Shown: in pieces, positions 1-8,214 of the stretch
Position numbering within the stretch: the stretch's first letter is position 1
Layout of the letters: each line of letters begins with the position of its first letter
The notes under the pieces: generated by a model
Told to the model about the DNA's origin: nothing
The model's database searches: none
What the model saw: only the letters and a program-made list of their open reading frames with translations
Origin: Criblamydia sequanensis CRIB-18
GTDB lineage: Bacteria > Chlamydiota > Chlamydiia > Chlamydiales > Criblamydiaceae
Assembly (NCBI RefSeq): GCF_000750955.1
Contig: NZ_CCEJ010000003.1
Coordinates: 558,001-622,000 of the forward strand
DNA length: 64,000 nt
Direction of reading: 5' to 3'
Program-made: the position numbers and the translations under genes

Positions 1-1
1 T

Positions 2-295
2 GTTATTGGAAAGCCTCTCTTAATGAGCGGGAAAAGCGGCTTTATGGCTGATGAAGCCTCCCACTTTTTAGAATTGTTAAGAAAATCGATTCAAACCGAA
101 TACATTTTTTGGGATGAGAGGTTGTCTTCAATGCAAGCTGAACGAGCTTTGATGGAATCTACTCTAACAAGAAAAGAGCGTTCAAAAAAAGTTGATACAG
201 TAGCGGCTGTCATTATTCTTCAAAGCTATCTCGATCATTTGCGCCTTCAAAAAGAAAAAGAAGAGAGAGATCGGCTTTTTAATAGTGAAAGTTAA
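2..295 (+). CDS. 3' part of an unrecognised gene, cut by the window edge
   Basis: The reading frame is open from the first full codon of the window to a TAA at 293-295, so the visible ATG at 23 is probably internal and the gene starts upstream. The visible part is mostly charged and predicted helical, with a Lys/Glu/Arg-rich end (LQKEKEERDRLF) that looks like a coiled coil. No enzymatic motif or membrane segment is visible. A degraded copy of its middle part lies at 454-524, so this gene took part in the local duplications that shape the next 1.4 kb. I do not recognise the family. Confidence 0.55.
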   Translation, partial: VIGKPLLMSGKSGFMADEASHFLELLRKSIQTEYIFWDERLSSMQAERALMESTLTRKERSKKVDTVAAVIILQSYLDHLRLQKEKEERDRLFNSES

Positions 296-446
296 TGCAT
301 GGGTTGCAGAAAAAAAATTCTTCAAATCGAAGATAAGATAAGCTAATTAAACCAAAAAATTTCGATTTTTTTTAAGTTTATGCAGATGATTAATTAGATA
401 TTACGATCGCATAAAACTATGGCAATAATTAAGTGCTTTGAATGTA

Positions 447-552
447 GAAGATCTTCTTCAATGCAAGCTGAACAAAGCTTTGATGGAATTTAATTTAACA
501 AGAAAAGGAAGTGTTCAAAAAAACTCTAATGCATGGGTTGCAGAAAAAAATA
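447..552. repeat. Degraded duplicate of the 124-318 segment
   Basis: Bases 454-524 align with 124-191 of the preceding gene (shared runs such as tcttcaatgcaagctgaac and ctaacaagaaaag) but carry small indels and an early stop. Bases 528-552 repeat 294-318 (taatgcatgggttgcagaaa). The repeated 3' piece also encodes, on the minus strand, the end of the small secreted-protein family described next (FFLQPMH then stop). So the block that was copied joined the end of one gene to the end of a convergent one. It is non-coding now. Confidence 0.7.
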
Positions 553-676
553 ACGATAGCCATCATTTCTTATAACCCGTTCTCTTTTTGCAAACTGATC
601 ATAGCTATTAGCAATATAAGCTGAATGACCGCTTTTCTTTTGGTAGTGATAATGCTCATCAAAATCTTTATTCATT
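526..676 (-). pseudogene. C-terminal fragment of a small secreted-protein paralog
   Basis: The minus strand encodes KDFDEHYHYQKKSGHSAYIAN followed by a short tail, matching the C-terminus of the neighbouring copy at 668-1325 (KDFDEHYRYQKKGGHSAYIAN). Only about the last 50 residues remain, fused directly behind the stop region of that copy, with no start codon or signal peptide of its own. It is the third, 3'-only member of the array and is best read as a leftover of unequal crossing-over. The domain is not recognised. Confidence 0.65.
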
Positions 677-1325
677 ATTTCGAATAACCCGATGTTTTTT
701 TGTAAACTGGTCATAGTTGTTGGCTATGTAAGCTGAGTGGCCGCCTTTCTTTTGATAGCGATAATGCTCATCAAAATCTTTATAAGTAAATAGTCTTGCA
801 GAAGGGGGGAATATCCCAAGCTTAATCCCTTTTTCAGCAAGTTTGGAAGCTTCTAACGAGTTTAGATATTCCATCCTTTCTTTTGGAAGCTCCTAGCGAG
901 TTTAGATATTCCATCCTTTCAATCGCTTCAACAAAACTTTCCTTATCAATTTGACGCTTGGATGCTAAATCATAAGCGTGCTCGAGTTTATCATTAATAA
1001 GGGCGTTATGAAGCTCAAATAAAATGGATCTAATGATCCCACCTTCAGATTGATTGGAATTTAGGCTAACTACAATGGTTCTTGTAGCCGGGTCCCAATA
1101 GGCGCCAAATTGATTCGAAAGTTTAGAATGGTTATTTACAAGAACCTTAAAAGGACCGTCTTTCTGGATATCCTTTATAAGATTGCGAGCTTCAGGCAAT
1201 TTCAAAATTTTATAAAGAGGAACCTGTAATTCTTTATCGCAATAAATAATTCGGGAATTTGCAGAAAATGCCGGCATAAAGCAACAAAGCACTGCAAGTA
1301 AACAACCTATTGTCAATTTCAGCAT
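668..1325 (-). pseudogene. Small secreted protein of unknown family, frameshifted
   Basis: Starting at the ATG at 1325 it encodes a signal peptide (MLKLTIGCLLAVLCCFMPAFSA), then a globular region with a conserved-looking block (ILFELHNALINDKLEHAYD), then a tail rich in Tyr, His and Lys. The reading frame is broken near 880 by a 40-bp tandem duplication. Upstream the frame ends at about 834, and downstream the original frame continues to a stop at 668. Removing one 40-bp unit would restore one protein of about 200 residues. The ELHNA segment sits where a metalloprotease helix could be, but there is no HExxH, so no enzyme is claimed. It is a possible secreted host-interaction protein, now inactive. 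Confidence 0.65.
842..920. repeat. 40-bp tandem duplication that breaks a gene
   Basis: Bases 842-880 and 882-920 are two copies of one 39-base segment with two mismatches (ttctaac versus tcctagc), at a period of 40. Because 40 is not a multiple of three, the second copy shifts the reading frame of the minus-strand gene that spans it. Confidence 0.9.
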
Positions 1326-1677
1326 AAACGTGCTCAAGTTTATCATTAATGAGAGCGTTATGAAGCTCAAATAAAATTGATCCAATAATTTCCCCTTCAG
1401 ATTGATTGAAATTTAAACTAACTACAATGGCTCTTGTATTGGAGTCCCAATAAGCACCAAATTGATTGGAGAGTTCGGAATGGTTATTTACAAGAACTTT
1501 AAAAGGGCCTGCTTTTTGAATATCTTTTATAACATTACAAGCTTCAGGCAACTTCAAAATTTTATAAAGAGGACCCTGTAATTCTTTATCACAATAAATA
1601 AATCGGGAATTTTCAGAAAATGCAGGCGTAAAGCAGCAAAGCACTGCGAGTAAAAAACCTATTGTCAATTTCAGCAT
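1326..1677 (-). pseudogene. N-terminal copy of the small secreted-protein family
   Basis: Starting at ATG 1677 it encodes MLKLTIGFLLAVLCCFTPAFS and about 95 further residues nearly identical to the copy at 668-1325. The similarity ends abruptly at NDKLEHVYAEI, where the sequence runs into the signal-peptide region of the downstream copy. The frame then reads out of register until a stop near 1234. It therefore lacks the C-terminal half. The truncated product would still have a signal peptide, so a short secreted peptide cannot be excluded, but a duplication remnant is more likely. Confidence 0.65.
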
Positions 1678-1819
1678 AATTACACACAACCTCTATAAAA
1701 AAGAGAAAACGTAAGATGGCATTTCTTGTAAAGATTTTTACCAATAAAAATACTATTTTTTCAAAAAATTATATACTATCGGAATGTAAGAAATATGAAA
1801 TTTAACCACTTAGGTAAAT

Positions 1820-2242
1820 TTAACTTAAGATAAGCTTTAGAGTTAGAGAAGCCATTTCAGATAGCTCTTTTTTTGAAGCTTCTTCAATAGATACCCATTC
1901 GTATCCATTTACATCTTCGCTATTCTTTTTTTCTAACTGGGATTCATCAAAATCAAAAATTAGATAGACTAAAGCAATGTGGTAAAGGGACTTTTCCTTC
2001 CCTTCTTCTTTATACTTAACTAGGCAGGAAAGATTTTTAAACAGGCTCGCTTTTTTTACAACCACCCCTGTTTCCTCTTCAATTTCTCGCAAAAGAGTTA
2101 GAGAGAGATCTTCGCCAAAATTTGGCCTGCCTCCCGGAAGATCTAATTTTCCTTTATAAGGCCCTCTTGTTTTTCGAACAAAAAGCAATTGGTCATTCTT
2201 TAAAAGGATTCCGTACACACCTATATGAGTTTTTTCTTCCAT
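1820..2242 (-). CDS. Nudix hydrolase
   Basis: This 140-residue single-domain protein carries a complete Nudix box at about residues 36-59: GGRPNFGEDLS, then REIEEETGV with the metal-binding glutamates. Nudix enzymes cleave nucleoside diphosphates linked to another moiety, but the substrate cannot be read from the sequence. Length is usual for the family. The gene stands alone on the minus strand, divergent from the next gene with a short AT-rich spacer. Two other Nudix domains occur in this window (at 5972 and 34142) and are not close paralogs. Confidence 0.9.
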   Translation of the reverse strand: MEEKTHIGVYGILLKNDQLLFVRKTRGPYKGKLDLPGGRPNFGEDLSLTLLREIEEETGVVVKKASLFKNLSCLVKYKEEGKEKSLYHIALVYLIFDFDESQLEKKNSEDVNGYEWVSIEEASKKELSEMASLTLKLILS

Positions 2243-2325
2243 GGATGCTCTTATTTTTATCTTCTAGTAAACCCTAAAATAAGGTTAAATGTCTAGTCAG
2301 TTAAATGAACCCTTAAAAGCTATCT

Positions 2326-3135
2326 ATGAGACATTTATTTTTATCTCTTCTTTTTCTTTTCAATCTTCAAACGACTCTCTTCTCAGAAAAAGCAAAAACT
2401 CAATGCTTTAAGAAAAGTTATGAAAAGAGCGATAAAGTTACAGATGAAATCTGGGACACGCTTAAGCCTTATTTTTTACCTGAGGATCATCCCGCTAAAA
2501 AGGGTTTGGATGAACTTTTTAGCTCTAAAAAAAGAGTTCTGCAAAATGAAAGCTCCTTAAAAAAAGCGGGCTTTAAACACACCTCGCCTCGTAAATACAG
2601 TAAGCTTATTGTATCCACTCACCCAAAAATTCCAGGCTATTATTTTAAATTTTACCAAGATGATCAGCTAAATATCAATGATGGCTTAAAGCTATTCCAG
2701 CGTCTCTTAGGCGCTATAAATGTAAAAGATTGGATTAAAGAGAAGGGCTACGAAGACATTATTAAAGTTCCAACGAAATGGATTTACCCTTTACCCCTTT
2801 TGCCTTTAGCAGAAACCGGCACTCAGCAAAAATATTTCATATTGGTAGCAGAAGACATGGATCTTTTAGCTCAAACAAGCAATTTGACTGAATGGAAAAA
2901 AGATACTCTACCCAAAAGAACGGTAGAGGCAATCTTCTTTCTTATTAAAGACTTAGGCTTGCGTGATAGCACCTATCCTTTTAATCTACCTTTTGCAAAA
3001 GATGGAAAGATCGCAGTCATTGACACAGAGCATCACCATGAATGGCCTATTCCCTATAGATTGCTTGGCAAATACCTATCCAAACAGAACCGTATTTATT
3101 GGTCAGAGCTTCTTAAAAAACATGGAGTGGAATAG
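2326..3135 (+). CDS. Secreted kinase-like protein, function unknown
   Basis: A signal peptide (MRHLFLSLLFLFNLQTTLFS) precedes about 250 residues that follow the order of protein-kinase landmarks. YYFKFY could hold the beta-3 lysine. FILVAEDMDLL resembles a hinge. LRDSTYPFN resembles the catalytic loop (Asp, then Asn six positions later instead of five). GKIAVIDTEHH resembles the DFG segment. This is pattern reading, not a family match. The protein at 27083-28015 shows the same D-x5-N and D-x-x arrangement. With an export signal it would act in the envelope, lumen or host. A hairpin overlaps its stop codon. Confidence 0.5.
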   Translation: MRHLFLSLLFLFNLQTTLFSEKAKTQCFKKSYEKSDKVTDEIWDTLKPYFLPEDHPAKKGLDELFSSKKRVLQNESSLKKAGFKHTSPRKYSKLIVSTHPKIPGYYFKFYQDDQLNINDGLKLFQRLLGAINVKDWIKEKGYEDIIKVPTKWIYPLPLLPLAETGTQQKYFILVAEDMDLLAQTSNLTEWKKDTLPKRTVEAIFFLIKDLGLRDSTYPFNLPFAKDGKIAVIDTEHHHEWPIPYRLLGKYLSKQNRIYWSELLKKHGVE

Positions 3136-3150
3136 CTTTAGCTATTCCAC
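3127..3150. terminator. Hairpin between convergent genes
   Basis: GTGGAATAGC and GCTATTCCAC form a perfect 10-bp stem with a TTTA loop. It overlaps the stop codon of the plus-strand gene and lies just before the end of the minus-strand gene at 3160. The flanking T-run is weak (TTAAT), so termination is likely but not certain. It could serve both directions. Confidence 0.6.
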
Positions 3151-3159
3151 TTAATAGAT

Positions 3160-3480
3160 TCAATATTCCATTCTAATGATGCGAATAGCTTTAACTTTAT
3201 TGCCCTCAGGCGAGGTTAATAAGGCAAAAGTTATTATGCCCATGATGATTGTGGCTGCGCCATAATGATCTCCTAAGCCATAAACTTCTAAGAGCCCGGA
3301 AGCTACTGCTACAAGCAATGTTTTTGTTATGGTATTGTATTTTTCGTCTAAATCTCTTTCACCAAAAATTTCGAAGCAAGTCCCATTAACGAGATCTTTC
3401 ATACATTGCTTAAAGCTAAAAGGAGGAAGGGCAGGCAAAGGTGCATAAGAAACGTTTGGATCTATTGAACTTAAGCCCAT
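3160..3480 (-). CDS. Small two-helix membrane protein, third of a tandem family
   Basis: This 106-residue protein has the family motif PPFSFKQCMKDLVNGTCFEIF, then two hydrophobic segments (about LLVAVASGLLEVYGL and AATIIMGIITFALL) separated by only a few residues. The closely spaced pair is the bilobed pattern known from chlamydial inclusion-membrane (Inc) proteins. No classical signal peptide is seen. It is the most divergent of three adjacent paralogs on this strand (with 3491 and 3871), which share the PPxxF...C...D(L/V)xxGTC signature. Inc function is an inference. Confidence 0.6.
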   Translation of the reverse strand: MGLSSIDPNVSYAPLPALPPFSFKQCMKDLVNGTCFEIFGERDLDEKYNTITKTLLVAVASGLLEVYGLGDHYGAATIIMGIITFALLTSPEGNKVKAIRIIRMEY

Positions 3481-3490
3481 AGTTTTAACC

Positions 3491-3799
3491 TCAATTCCTC
3501 AAACGGCTTAAATCTATATTTAATTGACCATAAGGACATGTTTCCATGGCAAAAATAAGCAGACCTGTAATTATAGCTACCTGAAAAGCGCTCCCTGAAC
3601 CTAAAATGCAGCAACTCACTAATCCAGCTGCAATAGCTGCAGAAATGGTTTTTTTTATAATTGCTTTTCTATTAGGCTCACTCATTTTTTGAAAATTTGT
3701 GTAACAGGTGCCACTTACGCCATCAATTAGACACTTAAGCATATTAAATTCAGCGGGGGGATACAAATAATCCTTAATTGAACTCACTAAAAAACTCAT
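3491..3799 (-). CDS. Small two-helix membrane protein, second of a tandem family
   Basis: At 102 residues it carries PPAEFNMLKCLIDGVSGTC, then NFQKMSEPNRKAIIKK, then a bilobed hydrophobic region (TISAAIAAGLVSCCIL and AFQVAIITGLLIFAME) and a short end NIDLSRLRN. It aligns over its length with the gene at 3871. The start is supported by AGGAGA 12 bases upstream on the minus strand. It is a candidate inclusion-membrane or other secreted membrane protein. Function is not known from sequence. Confidence 0.6.
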   Translation of the reverse strand: MSFLVSSIKDYLYPPAEFNMLKCLIDGVSGTCYTNFQKMSEPNRKAIIKKTISAAIAAGLVSCCILGSGSAFQVAIITGLLIFAMETCPYGQLNIDLSRLRN

Positions 3800-3839
3800 C
3801 CTAGTTCTCCTGATTAATTGGTTCAGCCATAGAGAATTT

Positions 3840-3870
3840 TAGGCAGAGGCTATTAAAATGGAATAGTTTT
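3840..3870 (-). repeat. Remnant of the 3' end of the M16-like gene
   Basis: The sequence aggctattaaaatggaatag closely repeats the last codons of the M16-like gene at 4230-4258 (aggcgattaaaatggaataa). It lies between two members of the small membrane-protein family. This suggests that a unit containing the M16 gene tail and one small membrane-protein gene was duplicated in tandem, and that the copied tail then decayed. Confidence 0.55.
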
Positions 3871-4194
3871 TTAAGAAAGTCTATTTCGGGAATTTCTAAG
3901 ACGATTAAAATCGATTTCTAAATTGCCATAGTTTGAGGTTTCTACAGCGAAAAAGATCGTGGACGCGACCAAAGTTACCAACGCAATATCCTCCTCTTTA
4001 TAAAAAAGAGCACAAAATAACCCGGACATTAAAGCGACCACCATGATCTTTTTGATTAGGGCCGCTTTGTTTATTGGCCCCATTTGTTGAAAATTGGATA
4101 AACACGTTCCATCAATTAAATCACTTACACAACCAAGGAGATCAAATTTGCTTGGAGGAAAACAAAAATCATGTAGCCATTGAGTGACTGTCAT
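3871..4194 (-). CDS. Small two-helix membrane protein, first of a tandem family
   Basis: This 107-residue protein starts MTVTQWLHDFCFPPSKFDL, then has CVSDLIDGTC, NFQQMGPINKAALIKK, and two hydrophobic segments (IMVVALMSGLFCALFY and IALVTLVASTIFFAV) divided by KEED. The very short loop between helices gives the bilobed profile seen in Inc proteins of chlamydiae. The C-terminus NLEIDFNRLRN is shared with the paralog at 3491. It lies just downstream of the M16-like gene on the same strand and may be co-transcribed with it. Confidence 0.6.
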   Translation of the reverse strand: MTVTQWLHDFCFPPSKFDLLGCVSDLIDGTCLSNFQQMGPINKAALIKKIMVVALMSGLFCALFYKEEDIALVTLVASTIFFAVETSNYGNLEIDFNRLRNSRNRLS

Positions 4195-4229
4195 TTATGA
4201 GCTTTTTGTATCTAAAGTTTCGAACTATT

Positions 4230-5609
4230 TTATGGAGAGGCGATTAAAATGGAATAATTTTTTAGATTGATATTTTCTTCAATCCAATTTTGAACCATTT
4301 TAGGTGTCGCATTTAAGAAGAGGTCTTCTTTAGAAAACTTTTTTGGATCCCAGCCCCAAAGCAAGTAATTCATAAGATTGGCTTGCCAATAACAGTTATG
4401 CTTCATCCAAAGCTCATCGGTATTTGTTTGCTGCTCTTTTAATAAATTGAGCTCATCTTCTGTCGGCCCTATTTGAGCCAAATCCTGAATACCTTGTATT
4501 ACTAATGTTTCAATTCTTTCAGTATCTTGCGGCTTGCTTCTAAACTGTACGAAAAGCCACAAATTATCTTTATAAGGAAAGAATGGAAACTCAAGAGACA
4601 CATCAAGTCCTTGTGTTTTTTTAAACTCGCTTTGGATCTTATTCCTTAAATGAATCTCAATTAATTGAATGATTCCCATTACGGTATTATAATTTTCGGC
4701 ATTGATTGCAAAAGGAATGGGAAATGTCATGCGAGTTAAAGAATCCCCTCTTTTTCCGTTTGAAATTTTTTTTCTTGTGATGTCTTTTGGAAAAGAAGGA
4801 TTCCCCGCGTCCTGAGAGTATCTCGGCCAAACGATATTTTTTTTAGCGGGAATATTTTCAAAATAGCGATGGATGAGTTTTGTCATCTCTTCAAGATCAA
4901 AATCTCCAACAATCACCGTTTGCCATTCGCCTGGATCTTCAACACTTTTTGTATAATTATTTTTAATCTGTTCAATTGAAATGTCTTTTGAAATATTTTT
5001 AAGAGAAGGATGTTGAAAACCTGAAAAAGAAGGGGCATTTAAAGACTTGGATAAATCCTCAAAATTATTTTCAAAATCAAAATGTCTTAGTTTGGAGGCA
5101 TCGATGGTTTCTTTTAAAACCTCAGATAAGCTTTCTTTTGAAAAGTTAGGTTTTGTAAAAAGCAAATGAATCAGATTAAAAAGGGTTTCAGCCCCTTCAC
5201 TTGTTGAATTGCCTTCTATCACGCGGCTGAATTTATCAATTCGTGACGATAGTTCAACGCCCTTTCGATACATCAAACTATTGAGTTGATCATTAGAATA
5301 ATCTCCAAGGCCTGCTGCCCAAACTGTTTCATGAGAAAGATTTGCTAAAGGCCTCTCGCTTTCCGGTAAGCCTAAAGCGCCTCCTTTGGCAACCATTTGG
5401 ATAAAAAATTCGTCACTATCAAAATCCGTTTTTTTAAGTAGAACCCTCATGCCATTTGAAAGTTTAAGATCCGTAACTTTCTCATTTTTAATTGCATCTA
5501 CTGACTTTTCAGATTCGAAAGTGTCTTCGCATTCATTGGCTTTTAAGGAGGGAAATGTGAGGCCGAGGAGTACAAAAAAGTGAATCGTAAGACTTTTTAC
5601 TGAAATCAT
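4230..5609 (-). CDS. M16 (insulinase-family) peptidase-like protein without zinc motif
   Basis: I chose the ATG at 5609 because GAGGGG lies six bases upstream and a signal peptide follows (MISVKSLTIHFFVLLGLTFPSLKA). The upstream extension to 5672 lacks this support. The mature protein begins with the M16-type opening VTDLKLSNGMRVLLKK, and later LRNKIQSEFKKTQGL fits the conserved LRxxIRE region of these proteins. The zinc motif HxxEH is absent. The part after the opening resembles the non-catalytic half of PqqL/pitrilysin-type proteases. It may act as a chaperone-like or partner subunit, or as a substrate-binding protein. A catalytic partner is not in this window. Confidence 0.7.
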   Translation of the reverse strand: MISVKSLTIHFFVLLGLTFPSLKANECEDTFESEKSVDAIKNEKVTDLKLSNGMRVLLKKTDFDSDEFFIQMVAKGGALGLPESERPLANLSHETVWAAGLGDYSNDQLNSLMYRKGVELSSRIDKFSRVIEGNSTSEGAETLFNLIHLLFTKPNFSKESLSEVLKETIDASKLRHFDFENNFEDLSKSLNAPSFSGFQHPSLKNISKDISIEQIKNNYTKSVEDPGEWQTVIVGDFDLEEMTKLIHRYFENIPAKKNIVWPRYSQDAGNPSFPKDITRKKISNGKRGDSLTRMTFPIPFAINAENYNTVMGIIQLIEIHLRNKIQSEFKKTQGLDVSLEFPFFPYKDNLWLFVQFRSKPQDTERIETLVIQGIQDLAQIGPTEDELNLLKEQQTNTDELWMKHNCYWQANLMNYLLWGWDPKKFSKEDLFLNATPKMVQNWIEENINLKNYSILIASP

Positions 5610-5809
5610 TCTACCCCTCACAGTCTGATAGATTCTACATATCAAAAAAAATAAATTAATGAAAACAATCAATCATTGATTTCTCCTTATTTATTAAGAA
5701 AAAATTATGAATATTTGATTAAGATCATATAAAACTTCTATTTTCTTGTGTAAAGGAAAATTTTCAAGAAAAAAAATTGTAACTATTTTAAAATTAAAGA
5801 ATGAGAGGC

Positions 5810-5838
5810 TTGACTTAAGAGGATTTACAGGTTATATT
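5810..5838 (+). promoter_or_regulatory. Promoter of tRNA-Leu
   Basis: A sigma-70-like promoter is visible: TTGACT at 5810-5815, a 17-base spacer, and TATATT at 5833-5838. Transcription would start about ten bases before the tRNA. This is the clearest core promoter I found in the window. Confidence 0.75.
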
Positions 5839-5854
5839 GTTTTCTTAAAAGCTT

Positions 5855-5936
<82 letters not shown>

Positions 5937-5971
5937 TTTTTCTTAAGAATTCTTTATTTTAAGAGTTTCTC

Positions 5972-6487
5972 ATGTCTTGCGACAACAAACTTTATAGAGG
6001 TGCTGGAGTTGCAGGAATTCTTTTTAATCAAAACGGTCATATCCTATTAATCAAAAGAAGAGATGTCCCAATCTGGGTTTTACCGGGCGGCGGAATTGAC
6101 AAAGATGAAAAAGCCTCTCAAGCTATTTTAAGAGAATTTTTCGAAGAAACAGGATTGTCCATCAACGTTAAACGGCTTGTAGCTGAGTATATCCCTTCAG
6201 GATTTTTTTCAAGGCACACTCTTGTTTATGAATGCGAGCTAAAAGAAGGCTCTCCCAAAATTGGAGAAGAAGCTTTAGACATTGGTTTTTTCCCTTTAAA
6301 TAATCTTCCGAAAATCACCTTTCCCATACACTTACTTTGGGTTCAGCAAGCTCTTAAAAATGAAGGTCCAATCCAATCTAAAACAGAAGGCTTATCGATT
6401 GCGACATTATTTATGTATTCGATGACACATCCAATTCTTGTCTTAAGGTTTCTTTTATCCCGAATGGGCATTCCTTTTAATAATTGA
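5972..6487 (+). CDS. Nudix hydrolase
   Basis: A 171-residue protein with a canonical Nudix box (PGGGIDKDEKASQAILREFF, then EETGL) at about residues 39-61 and the usual opening beta strand (GVAGILFNQNGHILLIKRR). The C-terminal 40 residues, after the Nudix fold, contain a hydrophobic stretch (ATLFMYSMTHPILVLRFLL) that might contact the membrane. The gene follows tRNA-Leu closely and precedes an ABC-F gene in the same direction. The substrate is not predictable from sequence. Confidence 0.88.
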   Translation: MSCDNKLYRGAGVAGILFNQNGHILLIKRRDVPIWVLPGGGIDKDEKASQAILREFFEETGLSINVKRLVAEYIPSGFFSRHTLVYECELKEGSPKIGEEALDIGFFPLNNLPKITFPIHLLWVQQALKNEGPIQSKTEGLSIATLFMYSMTHPILVLRFLLSRMGIPFNN

Positions 6488-6603
6488 CGATTTTTTATTA
6501 ACTGCAGTAAAATAAGTTTTTCAAATTGAAAAGTTGAGAATGCCTCATGAAAAAATAAGTTTGCTTCGTAAATTTTATTAATTTTATAAAATGGAACAAA
6601 CTT

Positions 6604-8208
6604 ATGAGCATTGCGCTTATTCAACTTATCCAACTATCTAAATCCTACACAAAAAAAATTATTCTAGATGGCGTCTTCCTTTCGATCAATGAAGGCGATT
6701 GTTTTGCCTTAATCGGAGAAAATGGCTCCGGAAAATCCACTCTTTTAAAAATTTTAGCGGGGGTTCTTCCACCTGATGATGAAGACTGCCTTCAAAAAAA
6801 TGGCGAGTTAGAAATCAATTTTCTTTCCCAAGAAATGCTTGAGTTTGACCGATCAAAAACAGTACGGGAATTCTTATATAATGAAAACCTAATCGAAATT
6901 GAGGGGGAACTCAAAAAGCTGGAAGAAAATTTAGACGATCCTTCGCAACTAGAAAAATGGAGCAAACTTCACGAGCAATTTGAAAAAAAAGGCGGCTATC
7001 ACCGCACACCTCTAGAACCTATTCTTCAAGACTTTAAGGTTAATCAACTTCTAAATCTTCCTCTATCTGAATTAAGTTCTGGTCAACGCATGAGAGTTCA
7101 TCTTGCGAGAATCTTCTCAAATGAAAGTGATCTATTGCTTTTAGATGAGCCTACCAATCATCTGGATAAAGAATCAGTCGCATTAATTATTGAAAAAATT
7201 AAAGCTCGAAAGAAAGCCACCCTAATTGTCTCACATGATCGTTCTTTTCTAAATAAAACTTGCAATCGGTTAATTGAAATCGAGAACGGAAAATTAAAAG
7301 TTTATGGCGGAAATTATGATTTCTATCTCCAAGAAAAGGAGCGTTTTTTAGAAAGCAGGTTAAAAGTTTACGAAGAAACAAAAGCCAGGTTAAAAGAGGT
7401 TAGAAAAAAAATTTGCCATACTACTTTTTCAAAAGCAAAACCAAAAGCCCCTAAAGATCGTGATATCATAGCCTACGATAGTCGCGGCGGAAGAAATCAA
7501 AAATCCCAAAAACGAGCTCTTGACGATCTCAAAGCTAAAGAATCCCAATTAGAAAAAAATCTAATTTCAAATCCCAAACCTAATAATATTCCAAAATTTA
7601 GATTTATAGCTCCTCCACTTCAATCTCCTTTTGCCATTGAAATAGATTCAATAACTAAAGGTTTTGAAGGAAAAATTATTTTTTCCAACCTATCAAAATT
7701 TCTCTATCCAACAGATAGAGTGATTCTACAAGGACCAAATGGGGCCGGCAAAACGACACTAATGAAATGTTTATATGGTTTATTGCCGCTGGATTCGGGA
7801 AAAATTGTCAAAGCTAAAAATATAAGTATCGCTTACCTTGACCAAGAAATCGAAAACTTAGACTTAAAAAAAACAGCTTCAGAATATTTTTTAAATAAAT
7901 ATTCAATGAGTGAAGAGACGCTACGTTCAGAGCTTCAAAAAATTGGATTTGAAAATCATGACTTTTTAAAGAGGCCTTTCGGGGCATTGAGTGTTGGTCA
8001 AAGAAAAAAAATGATGCTTCTTTCTATGATTTGGTTAAAACCAAACGTCCTTTTTTTAGATGAACCCACAAACCACCTTGATTTAGTGACATTAGAAGCT
8101 TTTGAGAAAGCTTTACTTCAATTTGAAGGAGCTATCATAGCGATTTCTCATGACGAAACCTTTGCTCAAAAAATAGCTACCGACTATTGGTTTTTGGGTA
8201 CAAGGTAA
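6604..8208 (+). CDS. ABC-F family ATPase (Uup/ribosome-associated type)
   Basis: This 534-residue protein has two ABC ATPase domains and no membrane segment. Walker A motifs are GENGSGKST (about residue 38) and GPNGAGKTT (about 378). Signature motifs are LSSGQRMR and LSVGQRKK. Both Walker B motifs continue as DEPTNHLD, typical of the ABC-F subfamily. The linker between the domains is Lys/Arg-rich and helical. ABC-F proteins bind the ribosomal E site and relieve stalling or antibiotic block. The second signature has V instead of S before GQ, which is within family variation. It is probably a translation factor of the Uup/Ettan group. A resistance role cannot be excluded. Confidence 0.88.
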   Translation: MSIALIQLIQLSKSYTKKIILDGVFLSINEGDCFALIGENGSGKSTLLKILAGVLPPDDEDCLQKNGELEINFLSQEMLEFDRSKTVREFLYNENLIEIEGELKKLEENLDDPSQLEKWSKLHEQFEKKGGYHRTPLEPILQDFKVNQLLNLPLSELSSGQRMRVHLARIFSNESDLLLLDEPTNHLDKESVALIIEKIKARKKATLIVSHDRSFLNKTCNRLIEIENGKLKVYGGNYDFYLQEKERFLESRLKVYEETKARLKEVRKKICHTTFSKAKPKAPKDRDIIAYDSRGGRNQKSQKRALDDLKAKESQLEKNLISNPKPNNIPKFRFIAPPLQSPFAIEIDSITKGFEGKIIFSNLSKFLYPTDRVILQGPNGAGKTTLMKCLYGLLPLDSGKIVKAKNISIAYLDQEIENLDLKKTASEYFLNKYSMSEETLRSELQKIGFENHDFLKRPFGALSVGQRKKMMLLSMIWLKPNVLFLDEPTNHLDLVTLEAFEKALLQFEGAIIAISHDETFAQKIATDYWFLGTR

Positions 8209-8214
8209 AAGTCA

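Noticed and set aside
668-1325. Small secreted protein as a metalloprotease because of ELHNA
   Set aside because: There is no HExxH and no other zinc ligand pattern.
6343-6633. Minus-strand 96-residue frame across the Nudix-ABC-F spacer
   Set aside because: Antisense to the ends of two well supported genes, and no ribosome-binding site.
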